Assembly (NCBI GenBank): GCA_963823675.1
Contig: CAWGMT010000013.1
Location: forward strand, 62,001 to 126,000
DNA: 64,000 bases
Reading direction: 5' to 3'
Origin: CAWGMT01 sp963823675
GTDB taxonomy: Bacteria > Planctomycetota > Planctomycetia > Isosphaerales > Isosphaeraceae
The notes beneath the pieces are model-generated. The model had not been told where the DNA came from, did no database searches, and worked only from the letters and a program-made list of their open reading frames with translations. This document shows, piece after piece, positions 30,243-39,384 of the stretch. The position numbers were made by a program, and so were the translations under genes. Position 1 is the first letter of the stretch, and the number at the start of each line of letters is the position of its first letter.

Positions 30243-30611
30243 CAATCCTTCTCGCTCTCCGCCCAGCACGCCGAAAGCGTGGTGCTGCTACTTTGCAACG
30301 AGGACGAGCCCGCTCGTACTCATGCGGAGCCCGACGAGCGGCGTCGCGCCCGAGCGGAGGGGGACCGACGCTGGCTTGCACCCCTTTACGACGCCGTTGC
30401 GTATAATGGGATGATCGACGCGTACCACGAGCCGCTCGACTTCGAGATCCAGCAGAGCCCTGCCGGCGGCTGGCGCCGGTCGATCGACACGCGACTGGAT
30501 AGTCCCCTGGACATCCCCGACCCGGGGGAGGAGCTTCCGTTGACGTCATTGCGGTACCAAGTGCTGCCCCGCTCGTTGGTCGTCCTGCTGGCAGGCGAGG
30601 GACGCGCTTGA
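30243..30611 (+). pseudogene. C-terminal remnant of a GlgX-type glycogen debranching enzyme
   Basis: The frame ending at 30611 encodes NGMIDAYHEPLDFEIQ, then AGGWRRSIDTRLDSPLDIPD and YQVLPRSLVVLLAGEG, which match the C-terminal beta-domain of GlgX/isoamylase (AYHEPL; WRR-IDT-LDSP; RSVVVL). Only about 120 residues are present, without the catalytic barrel, and no convincing start is seen. It directly follows the DUF1269 gene. It is best explained as the tail left after deletion of a debranching-enzyme gene. Confidence 0.6.
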
Positions 30612-30635
30612 GCGCTAAATGGGCTTGCGTGATCC

Positions 30636-30700
30636 CGGGAGGGCGAGGCTCCGTCCGAGCCGCCTGGGAGAATGGCTCTCCGCGAGGCTCGCCCTCGCGG
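30636..30700. repeat. REP-like palindrome
   Basis: An imperfect hairpin with arms GGGAGGGCGAGGCT and GGCTCGCCCTCGCGG around a central GC-rich region. This kind of GAGGGCGAG palindrome is typically dispersed in planctomycete intergenic DNA (general recollection). It may end the carbohydrate transcript before the exporter genes. A short open tail after it, KAIENRPSFDDLIDFNV, ends at a TAG near 30763 and could be the end of another lost gene. Confidence 0.5.
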
Positions 30701-30804
30701 AATTGTGCAAGGCGATTGAGAACCGCCCCAGCTTCGACGACCTGATCGATTTCAATGTTTAGGCCCTCTGCGGCGACGGCCGCATGATCGAGGAGAGGAC
30801 AAAG

Positions 30805-31917
30805 ATGGCCGAGAGAGACTCAAGGTTGGGGTTCGCGGGACGTTTCGGCGGCTCGATCGGGGTCCTGCTGGCAGGCGCTGGGCTCTGGGGGGGCTGGCGG
30901 GGACTGCCGGCGCGGACCGGCACCCAGGCTGACGCGCCCGCAGCGTCGGCCGGAACACGAGGAGCGACGGTGCACGCCCTGGCCCGGTTAGAGCCGGTCG
31001 GCGGGCTGGTCGTCGTCGGCGTGCGCCCGGCGCGGGTGGAGAAGGTACTTGTCGGCCAGGGTGACGTGGTCAAGGTAGGGCAGCCGCTGGGTGTGACCGA
31101 GGGGCACGAGGTGGCCCGATGCCAGCTCGCTCTGGCCGAGGCGCGCAAGGCCGATGCCGTCTGCCGGCGCACCCGCGAGCGTACCCGTGTCGCCCTGGAG
31201 CGCGAGCGGGAGGACGAGCTCCAGAAAGCCAAAAACGCGATGCTCGACAACATTGCGAAGGCGCTCAAGTGGCAGGACGAGCGGTTCGACAGCCAGATCA
31301 GCACCTTCCCGAAGGAGTACCTCCCCGAGCTAAAACGTCCGCTAGATGAGCTGAAGTCGAAGCGCGACCAGCTTCACATCGAGGAGCAGAAGGCCCATTT
31401 CGAGCGCGAGCAATCGCGGATCGACCAGCGATTGCTGGGCCGCAAGAGGGCGAAGGAAGACGAGGCGCTGGCCGATGGCGGGACCGACGACCAACTGCTG
31501 GACCGTCAAATCGACCTTGCTCGCGCCACGTCCGTCGCTACAACAGTCAAGGCTCCGATCGCCGGAACCGTGCTCGACATCATGGCGCACTCCGGTGAGA
31601 TCAGCTCAGGCCCTCTGCTCGCGCTTGGCGATCTGACGGCAGTGGCAGCCGTGGCCGAGGTCGACCAGGCAGACATCGGATCGGTCCGCGAAGGGGACGC
31701 GGCCACGGCGGCAATCCTCGGGCAGGTCGTGCCGGGCAAGGTTACACGGATCGGCCGGTTGGTCGGGCGAAACCAGCTCACGAACGTCAACCCGCGGACG
31801 CCCCAGGACCTGCGGGTCGTCAAGGTCACCGTCCAGCTCGACCGCGAGGAGCCAGCGGCGCGGCTGATGAACCTTCAGGTCGAGGTGGTCATCACGCCGC
31901 GAAAGGCACAGCAATGA
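30805..31917 (+). CDS. HlyD-family periplasmic adaptor (DevB-like)
   Basis: Membrane-fusion protein of about 370 residues linking an ABC exporter to an outer-membrane channel. One N-terminal membrane anchor (GGSIGVLLAGAGLWGGW) is followed by the barrel-sandwich half VRPARVEKVLVGQGDVVKVG. A long charged coiled coil follows (RERTRVALEREREDELQKAK onward), then the returning half TTVKAPIAGTVLDIMAHSGE and beta-barrel segments ending ARLMNLQVEVVITPRK. ATG 30805 is chosen because AGGAGAGGACAA precedes it; ATG 30784 is an alternative. The stop overlaps the permease start by four bases (ATGA), showing translational coupling. Confidence 0.88.
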   Translation: MAERDSRLGFAGRFGGSIGVLLAGAGLWGGWRGLPARTGTQADAPAASAGTRGATVHALARLEPVGGLVVVGVRPARVEKVLVGQGDVVKVGQPLGVTEGHEVARCQLALAEARKADAVCRRTRERTRVALEREREDELQKAKNAMLDNIAKALKWQDERFDSQISTFPKEYLPELKRPLDELKSKRDQLHIEEQKAHFEREQSRIDQRLLGRKRAKEDEALADGGTDDQLLDRQIDLARATSVATTVKAPIAGTVLDIMAHSGEISSGPLLALGDLTAVAAVAEVDQADIGSVREGDAATAAILGQVVPGKVTRIGRLVGRNQLTNVNPRTPQDLRVVKVTVQLDREEPAARLMNLQVEVVITPRKAQQ

Positions 31918-33265
31918 GCGGAACGGCGGGGGCCGATGAAACGCCGATGGCGCGGCACAAGCGGCCCAGGGTTCACGGGGCCGCGGCTTGGCTGCGGCGA
32001 CCACCGCTGGCGTGCCGGAACGTCTTGCACGGTGGGGCACGGTCTCTCGTTGCCGTCACGGGCATGGCGCTGGCCGTCGTGATGGTCCTGCTCGAACTGG
32101 GGTTTCTCGAAGCAGTGCGGGTCACCGCATCGGTGAACTACGACCAGCTCGATTTCGACGTCGCCCTGCTATCGGCCGAGTTCGAACAGTTCTACAGCCC
32201 TGGCGAGTTCCCGCGCGAGCGGCTGCCGCAGGCACGGGCGGTGCCCGGGGTGGCCGCAGCGCGTCCGCTCTGGACTCGGATGAATCTGTGGCGGTGCCCG
32301 CCGTACTCGCCCGAAGAGCCCGTGCCCAAGGGCGCCAGCGTGATTGGGGGGAGTACGGCGGAGCCACCCGAAACGGCTCGCGGCGCGTTGGCACGGTGGT
32401 GGCTAGGATCAAAGCGGCCGCGATCGCTCCAGCGCAGGGCGCTACTCGTGATCGGATACGACCCCGACCTTGGCCCGTTCCGGGACCCGATTCGGGGCCA
32501 GATCGCGACGGCCGGCTCGCAACTTCGCGAGTCGGGCCGCGTGCTCCTGAACGACCGCTCCAACCCCGACTTTGGCTGGGAATCGTGGCCGCACTTCGAC
32601 GGCTGGGAGCTAGGGCCCATGAAGGTCGAGGTCGTCGGCCCATTCAGCCTGACGCGTAGCTTCGGGGCCGACGGCGCGGTGCTTTGTACCGAGGCCAACT
32701 TCGTGCGCTTGTTCGCCCTCGCGACGGCCGCGGCGCCTGTGAACTTCGGCCTGGTCACCTTGAGCCCGGCGCGCAGCCCGCGGCGGTGGCCGATCGACTC
32801 CGCCGCGCCCTGCCACCCGACGTTCTGGTTCTGACCCGTGACGCGCTTTACCGCCTCGAGAGCGAATACTGGGTCGGCCAGACGGCCACCGGCAAGATCT
32901 TCTCGTTCGGCGTGCTCCTGACCATGCTGGTCGCCGCGGTGGTCGTCTACCAGGCCCTCTCGAACGACATCCGCGACCACCTGCCAGAGTACGGCACCCT
33001 CAAGGCGATCGGATACAATGACATGTACCTCATCCGCGTGATCCAGACGCAGGCCGGGATCTACGCCGCGGCCTGCTTTCCGCCCGCGGTGGCGCTCGCG
33101 GTCGCCGTCTACCGGGTGACAGAAACTCTGGCCAGTATCCCGATGCCGCTGACCGGGCGAAACGTCCTCCTGGCGCTTCTGGTAATCGCAGTCAGCAGCC
33201 AGCTCGCCGGCCTGTTCAGCCTGCGGAAGCTCCGCCGGGCCGACCCCGCCGAGCTGTTCGGCTGA
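31914..33265 (+). pseudogene. FtsX-type ABC exporter permease (DevC-like), frameshifted
   Basis: Membrane subunit of the exporter. The N-terminal segment SLVAVTGMALAVVMVLLELG is the first membrane span. A large periplasmic domain follows (VALLSAEFEQFYSPGEFPRE, then VIGYDPDLGPFRDP), and the C-terminal half has the spans FSFGVLLTMLVAAVVVYQAL, YAAACFPPAVALAVAV and LLALLVIAVSSQLAGLFS around the coupling sequence LPEYGTLKAIGYND, ending KLRRADPAELFG. The two halves are in different frames with one shift near 32765-32780, just after NFGLVTL. Everything else is conserved, so a single indel would restore a protein of about 450 residues. Confidence 0.85.
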
Positions 33266-33326
33266 GGCCGGGCGGAGTGTAAGGCGCGTGTCGCGCCGGG
33301 ACTTTCCTGGGAAACGGGTTAAACCA

Positions 33327-34550
33327 ATGATCGCGGACACAAGCGCGGCGAACACCAGGGGGGGCGGCAGGCGCAGAGCGCGGCCAGGCCGGGTTATCCC
33401 CCTGGCTTGGCGGAACCTGACGGAGAGCAAGGTCAAGCTGGCGGCTTCGGTCGCCGGGGCGGCGTTCGCGGTCGTGCTCATGCTGGTCGAGAACGGGTTC
33501 CGAAATGCGCTGCTCGACAACATGGTCGCCGTCGTGCTCAGCCTCGACGGCGACCTGTTCATGACCAACCGGGGCCGGTATATGGTGTCGCAGCCGGTCC
33601 CGTTCCCGCGCCAGCGGTTGGAGCTGGCCAAGGAGGTGCCCGGGGTCGCTGAGGCGCACCCGTTCTACCTCCTGACCGGGGAGGATTCACTGTGGCGGAA
33701 CCCGCTCAACGGGCTGTCGCGGCCGATCCGCCTCCTGGCTTACGACCCTCGCGCCGACTTGCTCGCGCTCGACGCCGTGCACCGCCAGCGCGCCGCCTGG
33801 AGCCGCCCCGACACGGTTCTGGCCGACGACCGGTCGAAGCTCCGCTCTTTCGGCAAACTCAGCCCCGGCACGGTCTCGGAGTTCAACGGCCGGCAGGTCA
33901 AGGTAGTGGGCGAATTCTCGATGGGGACCGACTTCCGTAGCAACGGTACGATCCTGATGAGCGAGGCAAACCTGTTCCGCTACTGCGCGCTATGCGCGGC
34001 CGTGCCATGGGCGCTGACGCCGGTCGACCTCGGTGTGCTGCGACTCCGCCCGGGCACACCTCGGAATGAGGCCCGCGCGGCGGTCGCTGCACGGTTGCCG
34101 GCTGATGTAATCGTGCTCACCAAGGCCGAGTTAGTGCGGAAGGAGCAGGACTTCTGGGAGAAGGTCACCCCGATCGGTGTGGTGTTCGACATCGGCGTGG
34201 CGATGGGGTTTGTCGTCGGCCTGGCGATCTGCTACCAGGTCTTGTTCGCCGAGATCGCCGACCGCCTCCCCCAGTTTGCCACGCTCAAGGCCATCGGCCA
34301 TACCGACGGCGCGCTAGCGCGAATCGTGCTTCTGGAGGCGCTCTTTCTCGCGCTGTTGGGGTTCGCCGCGGGCCTGGCGATCAGCGTCTGGCTATTCAGA
34401 TGGATACAGGATGAGACTGGCCTGACCATGGTCTTGCGGGTGCCTGACGCCCTGGGAGTGCTGGCCTTGACGGTGCTCATGTGCGGCGCCGCAGGCTTGC
34501 TGGCGTCACGGCGGCTGTTGACGGTCGACCCGGCGTCGCTGTTCGCCTGA
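33327..34550 (+). CDS. FtsX-type ABC exporter permease (second copy, DevC-like)
   Basis: A second, intact permease of about 407 residues, homologous to the preceding one. Landmarks are LAASVAGAAFAVVLMLVENG (first span), VSQPVPFPRQRLELAKEVPG, the later spans GVAMGFVVGLAICYQVLF, LLGFAAGLAISVWLF and GVLALTVLMCGAAGLLAS, and the coupling loop LPQFATLKAIGHTDGAL. It ends RRLLTVDPASLFA, like the first copy. A GTG at 33288 could extend the start; ATG 33327 precedes the conserved part. Two different permeases beside one ATPase suggest a heterodimeric membrane domain. Confidence 0.88.
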   Translation: MIADTSAANTRGGGRRRARPGRVIPLAWRNLTESKVKLAASVAGAAFAVVLMLVENGFRNALLDNMVAVVLSLDGDLFMTNRGRYMVSQPVPFPRQRLELAKEVPGVAEAHPFYLLTGEDSLWRNPLNGLSRPIRLLAYDPRADLLALDAVHRQRAAWSRPDTVLADDRSKLRSFGKLSPGTVSEFNGRQVKVVGEFSMGTDFRSNGTILMSEANLFRYCALCAAVPWALTPVDLGVLRLRPGTPRNEARAAVAARLPADVIVLTKAELVRKEQDFWEKVTPIGVVFDIGVAMGFVVGLAICYQVLFAEIADRLPQFATLKAIGHTDGALARIVLLEALFLALLGFAAGLAISVWLFRWIQDETGLTMVLRVPDALGVLALTVLMCGAAGLLASRRLLTVDPASLFA

Positions 34551-34691
34551 GGCCGGGTCGTTATCTGGGAGCCGTTTCTGTAGGGTAGTCGTTGCGTGCT
34601 TGGTGTAGAGACCCAGACGGTTGCGACCCAATCACGCCACTCTTCGCCCCGATGATGACCGCCCTTTCAGGGCTGGTACCGAGACGACGCG

Positions 34692-35843
34692 ATGACAACC
34701 ACTCCGACGTCAGAGCCCCTGTCCATTGGCCCCGGCTGCTCGGCGATTTCAGGGCTGCCGCCGATCCAACCGGCCGTGAGCATCCACGGGTTGAACCACT
34801 GGTATGGCGCGGGCGCCAACAAGGCTCGGGCGCTGGCCGACATCGACCTCGAGATCGACCGTAGCGAGGTGGTCATCCTGACCGGCCCATCCGGGTCGGG
34901 CAAGACGACCCTCTTGACGGTAATCGGCGCCTTGCGGCATGTCGAGCAGGGAGAGATCCGGGTGCTCGGCCGCAATGTTGCTCGGCTTGACCACTCCGGC
35001 CAGGTCGCTCTGCGCCGCGACGTCGGATTCATCTTTCAGTTCCATAACCTGTTCGACTCGCTGACCGCGATCGAGAACGTCCGCATGGCAACCGCGCTCA
35101 AGCCCGGTTCGGTGGCCGAAATGAACCGTCGGTCCGAGGCGATCCTGACCCGGCTGGGGATGGCCGACCGAATGGATCACCGTCCGGCGGAGCTCTCCGG
35201 CGGACAGAATCAACGGGTCGCGATCGCGCGCGCCCTTGTCAACCAGCCGGCGCTGGTGCTGGCCGACGAGCCGACGGCGTCGCTCGACGCCGAGTCAGGC
35301 CAGGAAGTGCTCACCATACTCCACGAGCTCGCCAATGGTCCGAGCCGTACCACCGTCCTGATCGTCACTCACGACCAGCGCGTGCTCGACCGGGCCGACC
35401 GGATCGTGAACCTTGTCAGCGGTCGGATCGTCTCGAACGTTCGAACTGACCGCGCCGTGCGGATCGTGGGGATGCTCGAGAGGCTTCCCCGGTGCGCTGG
35501 GCTGAGTCCGGCAACCCTGACGCGGCTCGCCGAGCAGATGACGGCGGAGTCGCGGCCGGCGGGTGAGGTGATCGTGCGCGAGGGGGAGCTTGGGGACCGG
35601 CTCTACCTGATCAGCCAGGGGTCCGCGGAGGCCACGTCCCAGGGTCAACCGCCCCGCCAGCTCATGTCCGGGGACGCTTTCGGCCAGATCACCGCGATCT
35701 CCGACAAACGGGTCGGGGAGACGGTTTGCGCATGCACGTCAATGGAGCTTTTCGTGCTGACCCACGAAGCCTTTGAGCTGGTGCTTCGAACGGACAAGGA
35801 CCTCGCCCAACGGGTGAAACTTCACTTGATGACCCGGCAGTGA
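34692..35843 (+). CDS. ABC exporter ATPase (DevA/MacB type) fused to a cyclic-nucleotide-binding domain
   Basis: Residues 25-250 form an ABC ATPase: Walker A GPSGSGKTT, Q-loop FIFQFHNLFDSLT, signature LSGGQNQRVAIARAL, Walker B LVLADEPTASLD and switch His in IVTHDQR. Instead of ending there, the protein continues about 130 residues with a CAP-type effector domain: LPRCAGLSPATLTRLAEQM, AGEVIVREGELGDRLYLISQ, GDAFGQITAISDKRVGETV and SMELFVLTHEAFELVL. The phosphate-binding cassette (usually FGE.AL...PRTATV) is only loosely kept (FGQITAISDKRVGETV), so ligand binding is uncertain. The arrangement implies allosteric control of export. The start MTTTPTSEP is taken from context. Confidence 0.92.
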   Translation: MTTTPTSEPLSIGPGCSAISGLPPIQPAVSIHGLNHWYGAGANKARALADIDLEIDRSEVVILTGPSGSGKTTLLTVIGALRHVEQGEIRVLGRNVARLDHSGQVALRRDVGFIFQFHNLFDSLTAIENVRMATALKPGSVAEMNRRSEAILTRLGMADRMDHRPAELSGGQNQRVAIARALVNQPALVLADEPTASLDAESGQEVLTILHELANGPSRTTVLIVTHDQRVLDRADRIVNLVSGRIVSNVRTDRAVRIVGMLERLPRCAGLSPATLTRLAEQMTAESRPAGEVIVREGELGDRLYLISQGSAEATSQGQPPRQLMSGDAFGQITAISDKRVGETVCACTSMELFVLTHEAFELVLRTDKDLAQRVKLHLMTRQ

Positions 35844-36083
35844 CCCGGCCGCGCCGTGGCCGCCAACACGTACTCCCGGGCCCGGTCCGGCCGACCCCCC
35901 GCCGAGCCTCGGTCGGGTTCCTCTTGTCACGGACGGGCGGGCCCTCTTGAGCCAGGCATGCCTTCGGCATTCTGCGCAGGACCCATTCAACCAGGCTCAT
36001 TCTCCCAATCGACCGATCCGATATCTTCGGTAGGTCTCGGTCCGTGGGACAGAGGCGATCTTGCATGCTGGAGTGGTAGTCCG

Positions 36084-37779
36084 ATGCCTCGATCGAATGC
36101 ACTTCATGCCAAATCCTGGCGAGCATGGACGATTGCGCTCATCTTTTCGACCGGGTGTGCTCATTCGCAGACCGATCTTCAGAACAGTCTCGCTCGACGG
36201 GTCACGCCCGTCGAAATCGCCGAAGATCAGTCGAAAAGCCGATCGGAAATCACGACCGCCCATCAAACGGCGAAGGATGTGATGGTACGTCGGGCCGCAG
36301 CCTCGCAACCAGAACAAGCAACTGCGACCGAAAGGGCGATCGATCGATCTGTCCCGCCGCTGCCGGTTCCGGCAATACCTCCGTCGAGTGTGGTTTCTGG
36401 TCCGTCGAGTTCGACCACGGCGTTTCTTCCGAGTGATTCCGACGATGCGGCCCTCGACGCCGTATCGGCAAACGGCAGGCCGCTGTCGCTCTCCGAGGCG
36501 ATCCACCTGGCGTTTCGCTTTCAACCGCGGCTGCATGCCCAGCTCGAGAGCATCGCCCAGGCCCGCGGGCAACAGCAAATCGCGTTTTCGGCGTTTCTGC
36601 CCATTGCCGGCGTGAATTACGACGTGGGTGAGTATAGCCTCGGAGTGGGGGGCGAGCCGATCGGATTGGGGAAGGGCCTCCCGAATTTCAGCTTCCTACC
36701 CGGCCTGGGAGCCCTGCCCGTCGGCCTCAACATCGGGACGAACTTCGAGCTGGCCGAGCTCAAAGTTCAATGGCTGCTCCTCGACTTCGGCCGCCGGCTG
36801 GGCCGCTACGAGCAGGCACGACTGGCGAACGACATCGCTGCAGCTCCAGACCGACCGCGCCTATCAGACGGTGGCCAACGAGGTCGCGGTCGCATACTAC
36901 AACGTCCTCCGGAGCCAAGCCTTGCGGCGGACGGCCCAGGACGCCCTCCGCCGCGCCGAGGAGGAGCTGGCGGACGCTCGCAAGCGCGAGCGCGAGGGCG
37001 TCGTCGAGCGCGAGATCGTTCTGCGGTCCGAGGTTCAAAAGGCCGAGACCCGGCAGGAGCTCCACGCCGCCACGGAGGCGGAATTCGTGGCCCTGGCGGG
37101 GCTGAACCTGGCCATCGGGCTGAAATGCAACCAGCCGGTCCGCGTTGCCGAGGCCACCGGAGAGTCCCGCCCTTGGCCACCTCGCTTGCCGATTGCTTGC
37201 AGACGGCCATCCGGGAGCGACGCGAGTTTCACGTCGTCCAGCGCACGGTGGAGATCGCCGTGCGAAGGGACTCGTGTCGCCCGGGCCGAGTTCGCGCCCA
37301 AAGTCATCGCGAATGGGACCTTGTTCAACTTCCAACAGCAACAGTTTGACGGTCACGCCGATTTCCGGCTGGGGTTCATCCGGCTCGACTGGACGCTCTT
37401 CGAGGGCGGCCGGCGGATCGCCGCGACCCGCGTGGCGGACTCGGAAGTGCGCCAGGCCATGGCCCAGGCCGAGTCGATCGCCGATAATATCGCGTTTCAG
37501 GTCAACGAGGCCTACCGGAATGCCGTCACGGCCTGGGTCGGCATCGACGATGCGCGCCCGGCCGTCGAGCAGGCGCACGAGAATTACCGTCTCGTGCAAC
37601 TTCGGCTCCGCGAGGGTGCGGCCACGCCCACGGAGATTGCCGATGCTCAGGCCTCGCTGACCCGCGCCGAGCAGAATTATGAAAACGCTCGTTACAGCTA
37701 CTTGATCGCACTGGCCCGCCTGGACTATGCCATGGGTGTCGGCCAGACGCCGATGACTCTGGCTGCCGCCCATCACTAA
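36084..37779 (+). pseudogene. TolC-like outer-membrane efflux protein, frameshifted
   Basis: Outer-membrane channel expected to complete the tripartite exporter. The N-terminus WTIALIFSTGCAHSQ is a lipoprotein-type signal with the lipobox Cys. The efflux repeats follow: LSLSEAIHLAFRFQPRLHAQ, VQWLLLDFGRRLGRYEQARL, VANEVAVAYYNVLRSQALRR, FIRLDWTLFEGGRRIAATRV and RLREGAATPTEIADAQASLT. Frame shifts are needed near 36835 (after ARLANDIA), near 37170 and near 37265, where LADCLQTAIRERREFHVVQR is encoded in the first frame. The ancestral product was about 560 residues. It lies 240 bases after the ATPase gene. Confidence 0.82.
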
Positions 37780-37916
37780 ATGGGGCAACAGAATTGTGTC
37801 AGTTGTCTGTCAGGATTTCCTGCGTGGCGTCGGCCTGGGATGCCTGACCTACGCCAATGCCACCACATTCACTGTTATAATCAGAGGGGACGAGGGCGAA
37901 GCATGCGGAGCAACCC

Positions 37917-39384
37917 ATGAGCACAATCCAACCGGCCCAGGCTCCTTCGAGCGGCGATTCCCACCCCAAGGCCGCGGACCGCGCCGGCCCGTCCCGCCGG
38001 TCGCCGGACTCGTGTCCCACCCGGGCGTCTCGCGTCACTGATTCTGTTGATCGCGCTCGTCGCCGTCAGCGTGGTGCCCGTGATGAGCTGGGTCGACTAC
38101 CGGCGCACTCACTCGATCACCGACGACGCCTTCGTCGAGGCCCACATCGTCAACGTCGCCCCGCAAATGGTCTCCGGCCGGATCGTCCGGTTCCTGGCCG
38201 ATGAGAACGATCGCGTCGCCCAGGGACAGGTCGTGGCGGAGATCGATCCCGATTCCGTACCGCGACAAGGTCAACATTTCGCGGGCTCAACTGGATTCGG
38301 CCCAGGCCGAGCTGGCCCGCCAGCGTGCCGACCTGGATGCGTGTCCGCAAGGAGGTGCCGATCCAGATCGAGATCGCCCGGCGGACGTTCGCTGCCGCCG
38401 CTGGCCGACCGGGCCAGGGCCGAGGAGTCATTGAAATTTACCCGCGACGAGGTCGAGAAGGGCATCGACGAGGCCCGCGCCGGGGTCAAGGCGGCGCGGG
38501 CCTCTCTGACGCTGGCCGAGCTGGAGTACACTCGCTTCAGCCGGCTCGAGCAGCAGGGGGCCAGCACGCTGCAGCGGCAGCAGCAGGTGACGCAGTCGCG
38601 CGACTCCGCCTCGGCGCAGGTCGATCTCGCCGCGGCCAAGCTGGCCAAGGCCCTGGCCTCCCGGACCCAGATCGACGTCGCCACGAGAACGCGTGGAGGC
38701 CGCGCAGAAGTCGGAACAGAAGGCGGCCAAGGGCATCGACCTCGCGGAGACCGGCTACGACCAGATCCGCGAGATCGAGTTGCTGGTCAAGGTCAAGGAA
38801 CAGTCCGTCGAGCAGGCCCGGCGGGCGCTGGAGGCCGCCGAGAACGACCTGGCGTATACCAAGGTCCGAGCCCCGTTTCCCGGCGTGGTGGTCAAGCGGT
38901 ATCGCCACCTGGGCGACTTCGCCCCGGCCGGCTCTCCTCTCTTGAGCATGTACAACCCGGACCTGCTCTTCGTCGAGGCCAACCTGGAGGAAGACCGCCT
39001 GCCCGGCGTCGAGCCGGGCAACCCGGTCCAGCATCGAGCTCGACGCGTTCGCCGAGCCGTTCCAGGGGCGGGTCGTCTGGGTCAACAAGTCGACCGGCGC
39101 CCAGTTCGCACTGATGCCGCGGAACGTCGTCTCCGGAGAGTTCACCCGCGTGGTCCAGCGCGTGCCGGTGCGGATCCAGATCGAGCGCGACGACCGCTGG
39201 CCGCGGCTCCGCGCCGGGCTGTCGGCGACGGTGGCCATCGCACATGGACCTGGCGATGCCGCCTGGGCCGCGAAGGCGGCCCGAGCGATGGGCGAGCTCG
39301 AGACGCGATATAACGCTCCGGAAACCTCCGGCGAGCCCGCTGGACGACGGCGACGCCACCGGCGACGTCCGGGGCAGCGGCACC
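37917..39384 (+). pseudogene. EmrA/HlyD-type adaptor for the MFS pump, multiply frameshifted
   Basis: Second membrane-fusion protein in the block, of the EmrA class. From ATG 37917 (MSTIQPAQAPSSGD) the frame shifts into LIALVAVSVVPVMSWVDYRR (membrane anchor) and HSITDDAFVEAHIVNVAPQM-VSGRIVRFLADENDRV, the lipoyl half-motif. Coiled-coil parts follow (ISRAQLDSAQAELARQRADL, then LKFTRDEVEKGIDEARAGVK), then YTKVRAPFPGVVVKRYRHLG, and barrel parts (DAFAEPFQGRVVWVNKSTG, LRAGLSATVAIAHG). At least six frame switches lie at about 38035, 38260, 38340, 38400, 38690 and 39030. The true stop is unclear, near the MFS start at 39385. Confidence 0.78.

Noticed and set aside
37871..37881. TATAAT (37876-37881) before the EmrA-like gene as a promoter
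   Set aside because: No acceptable -35 hexamer lies 16-18 bases upstream, unlike the ffh promoter, so it was not listed.
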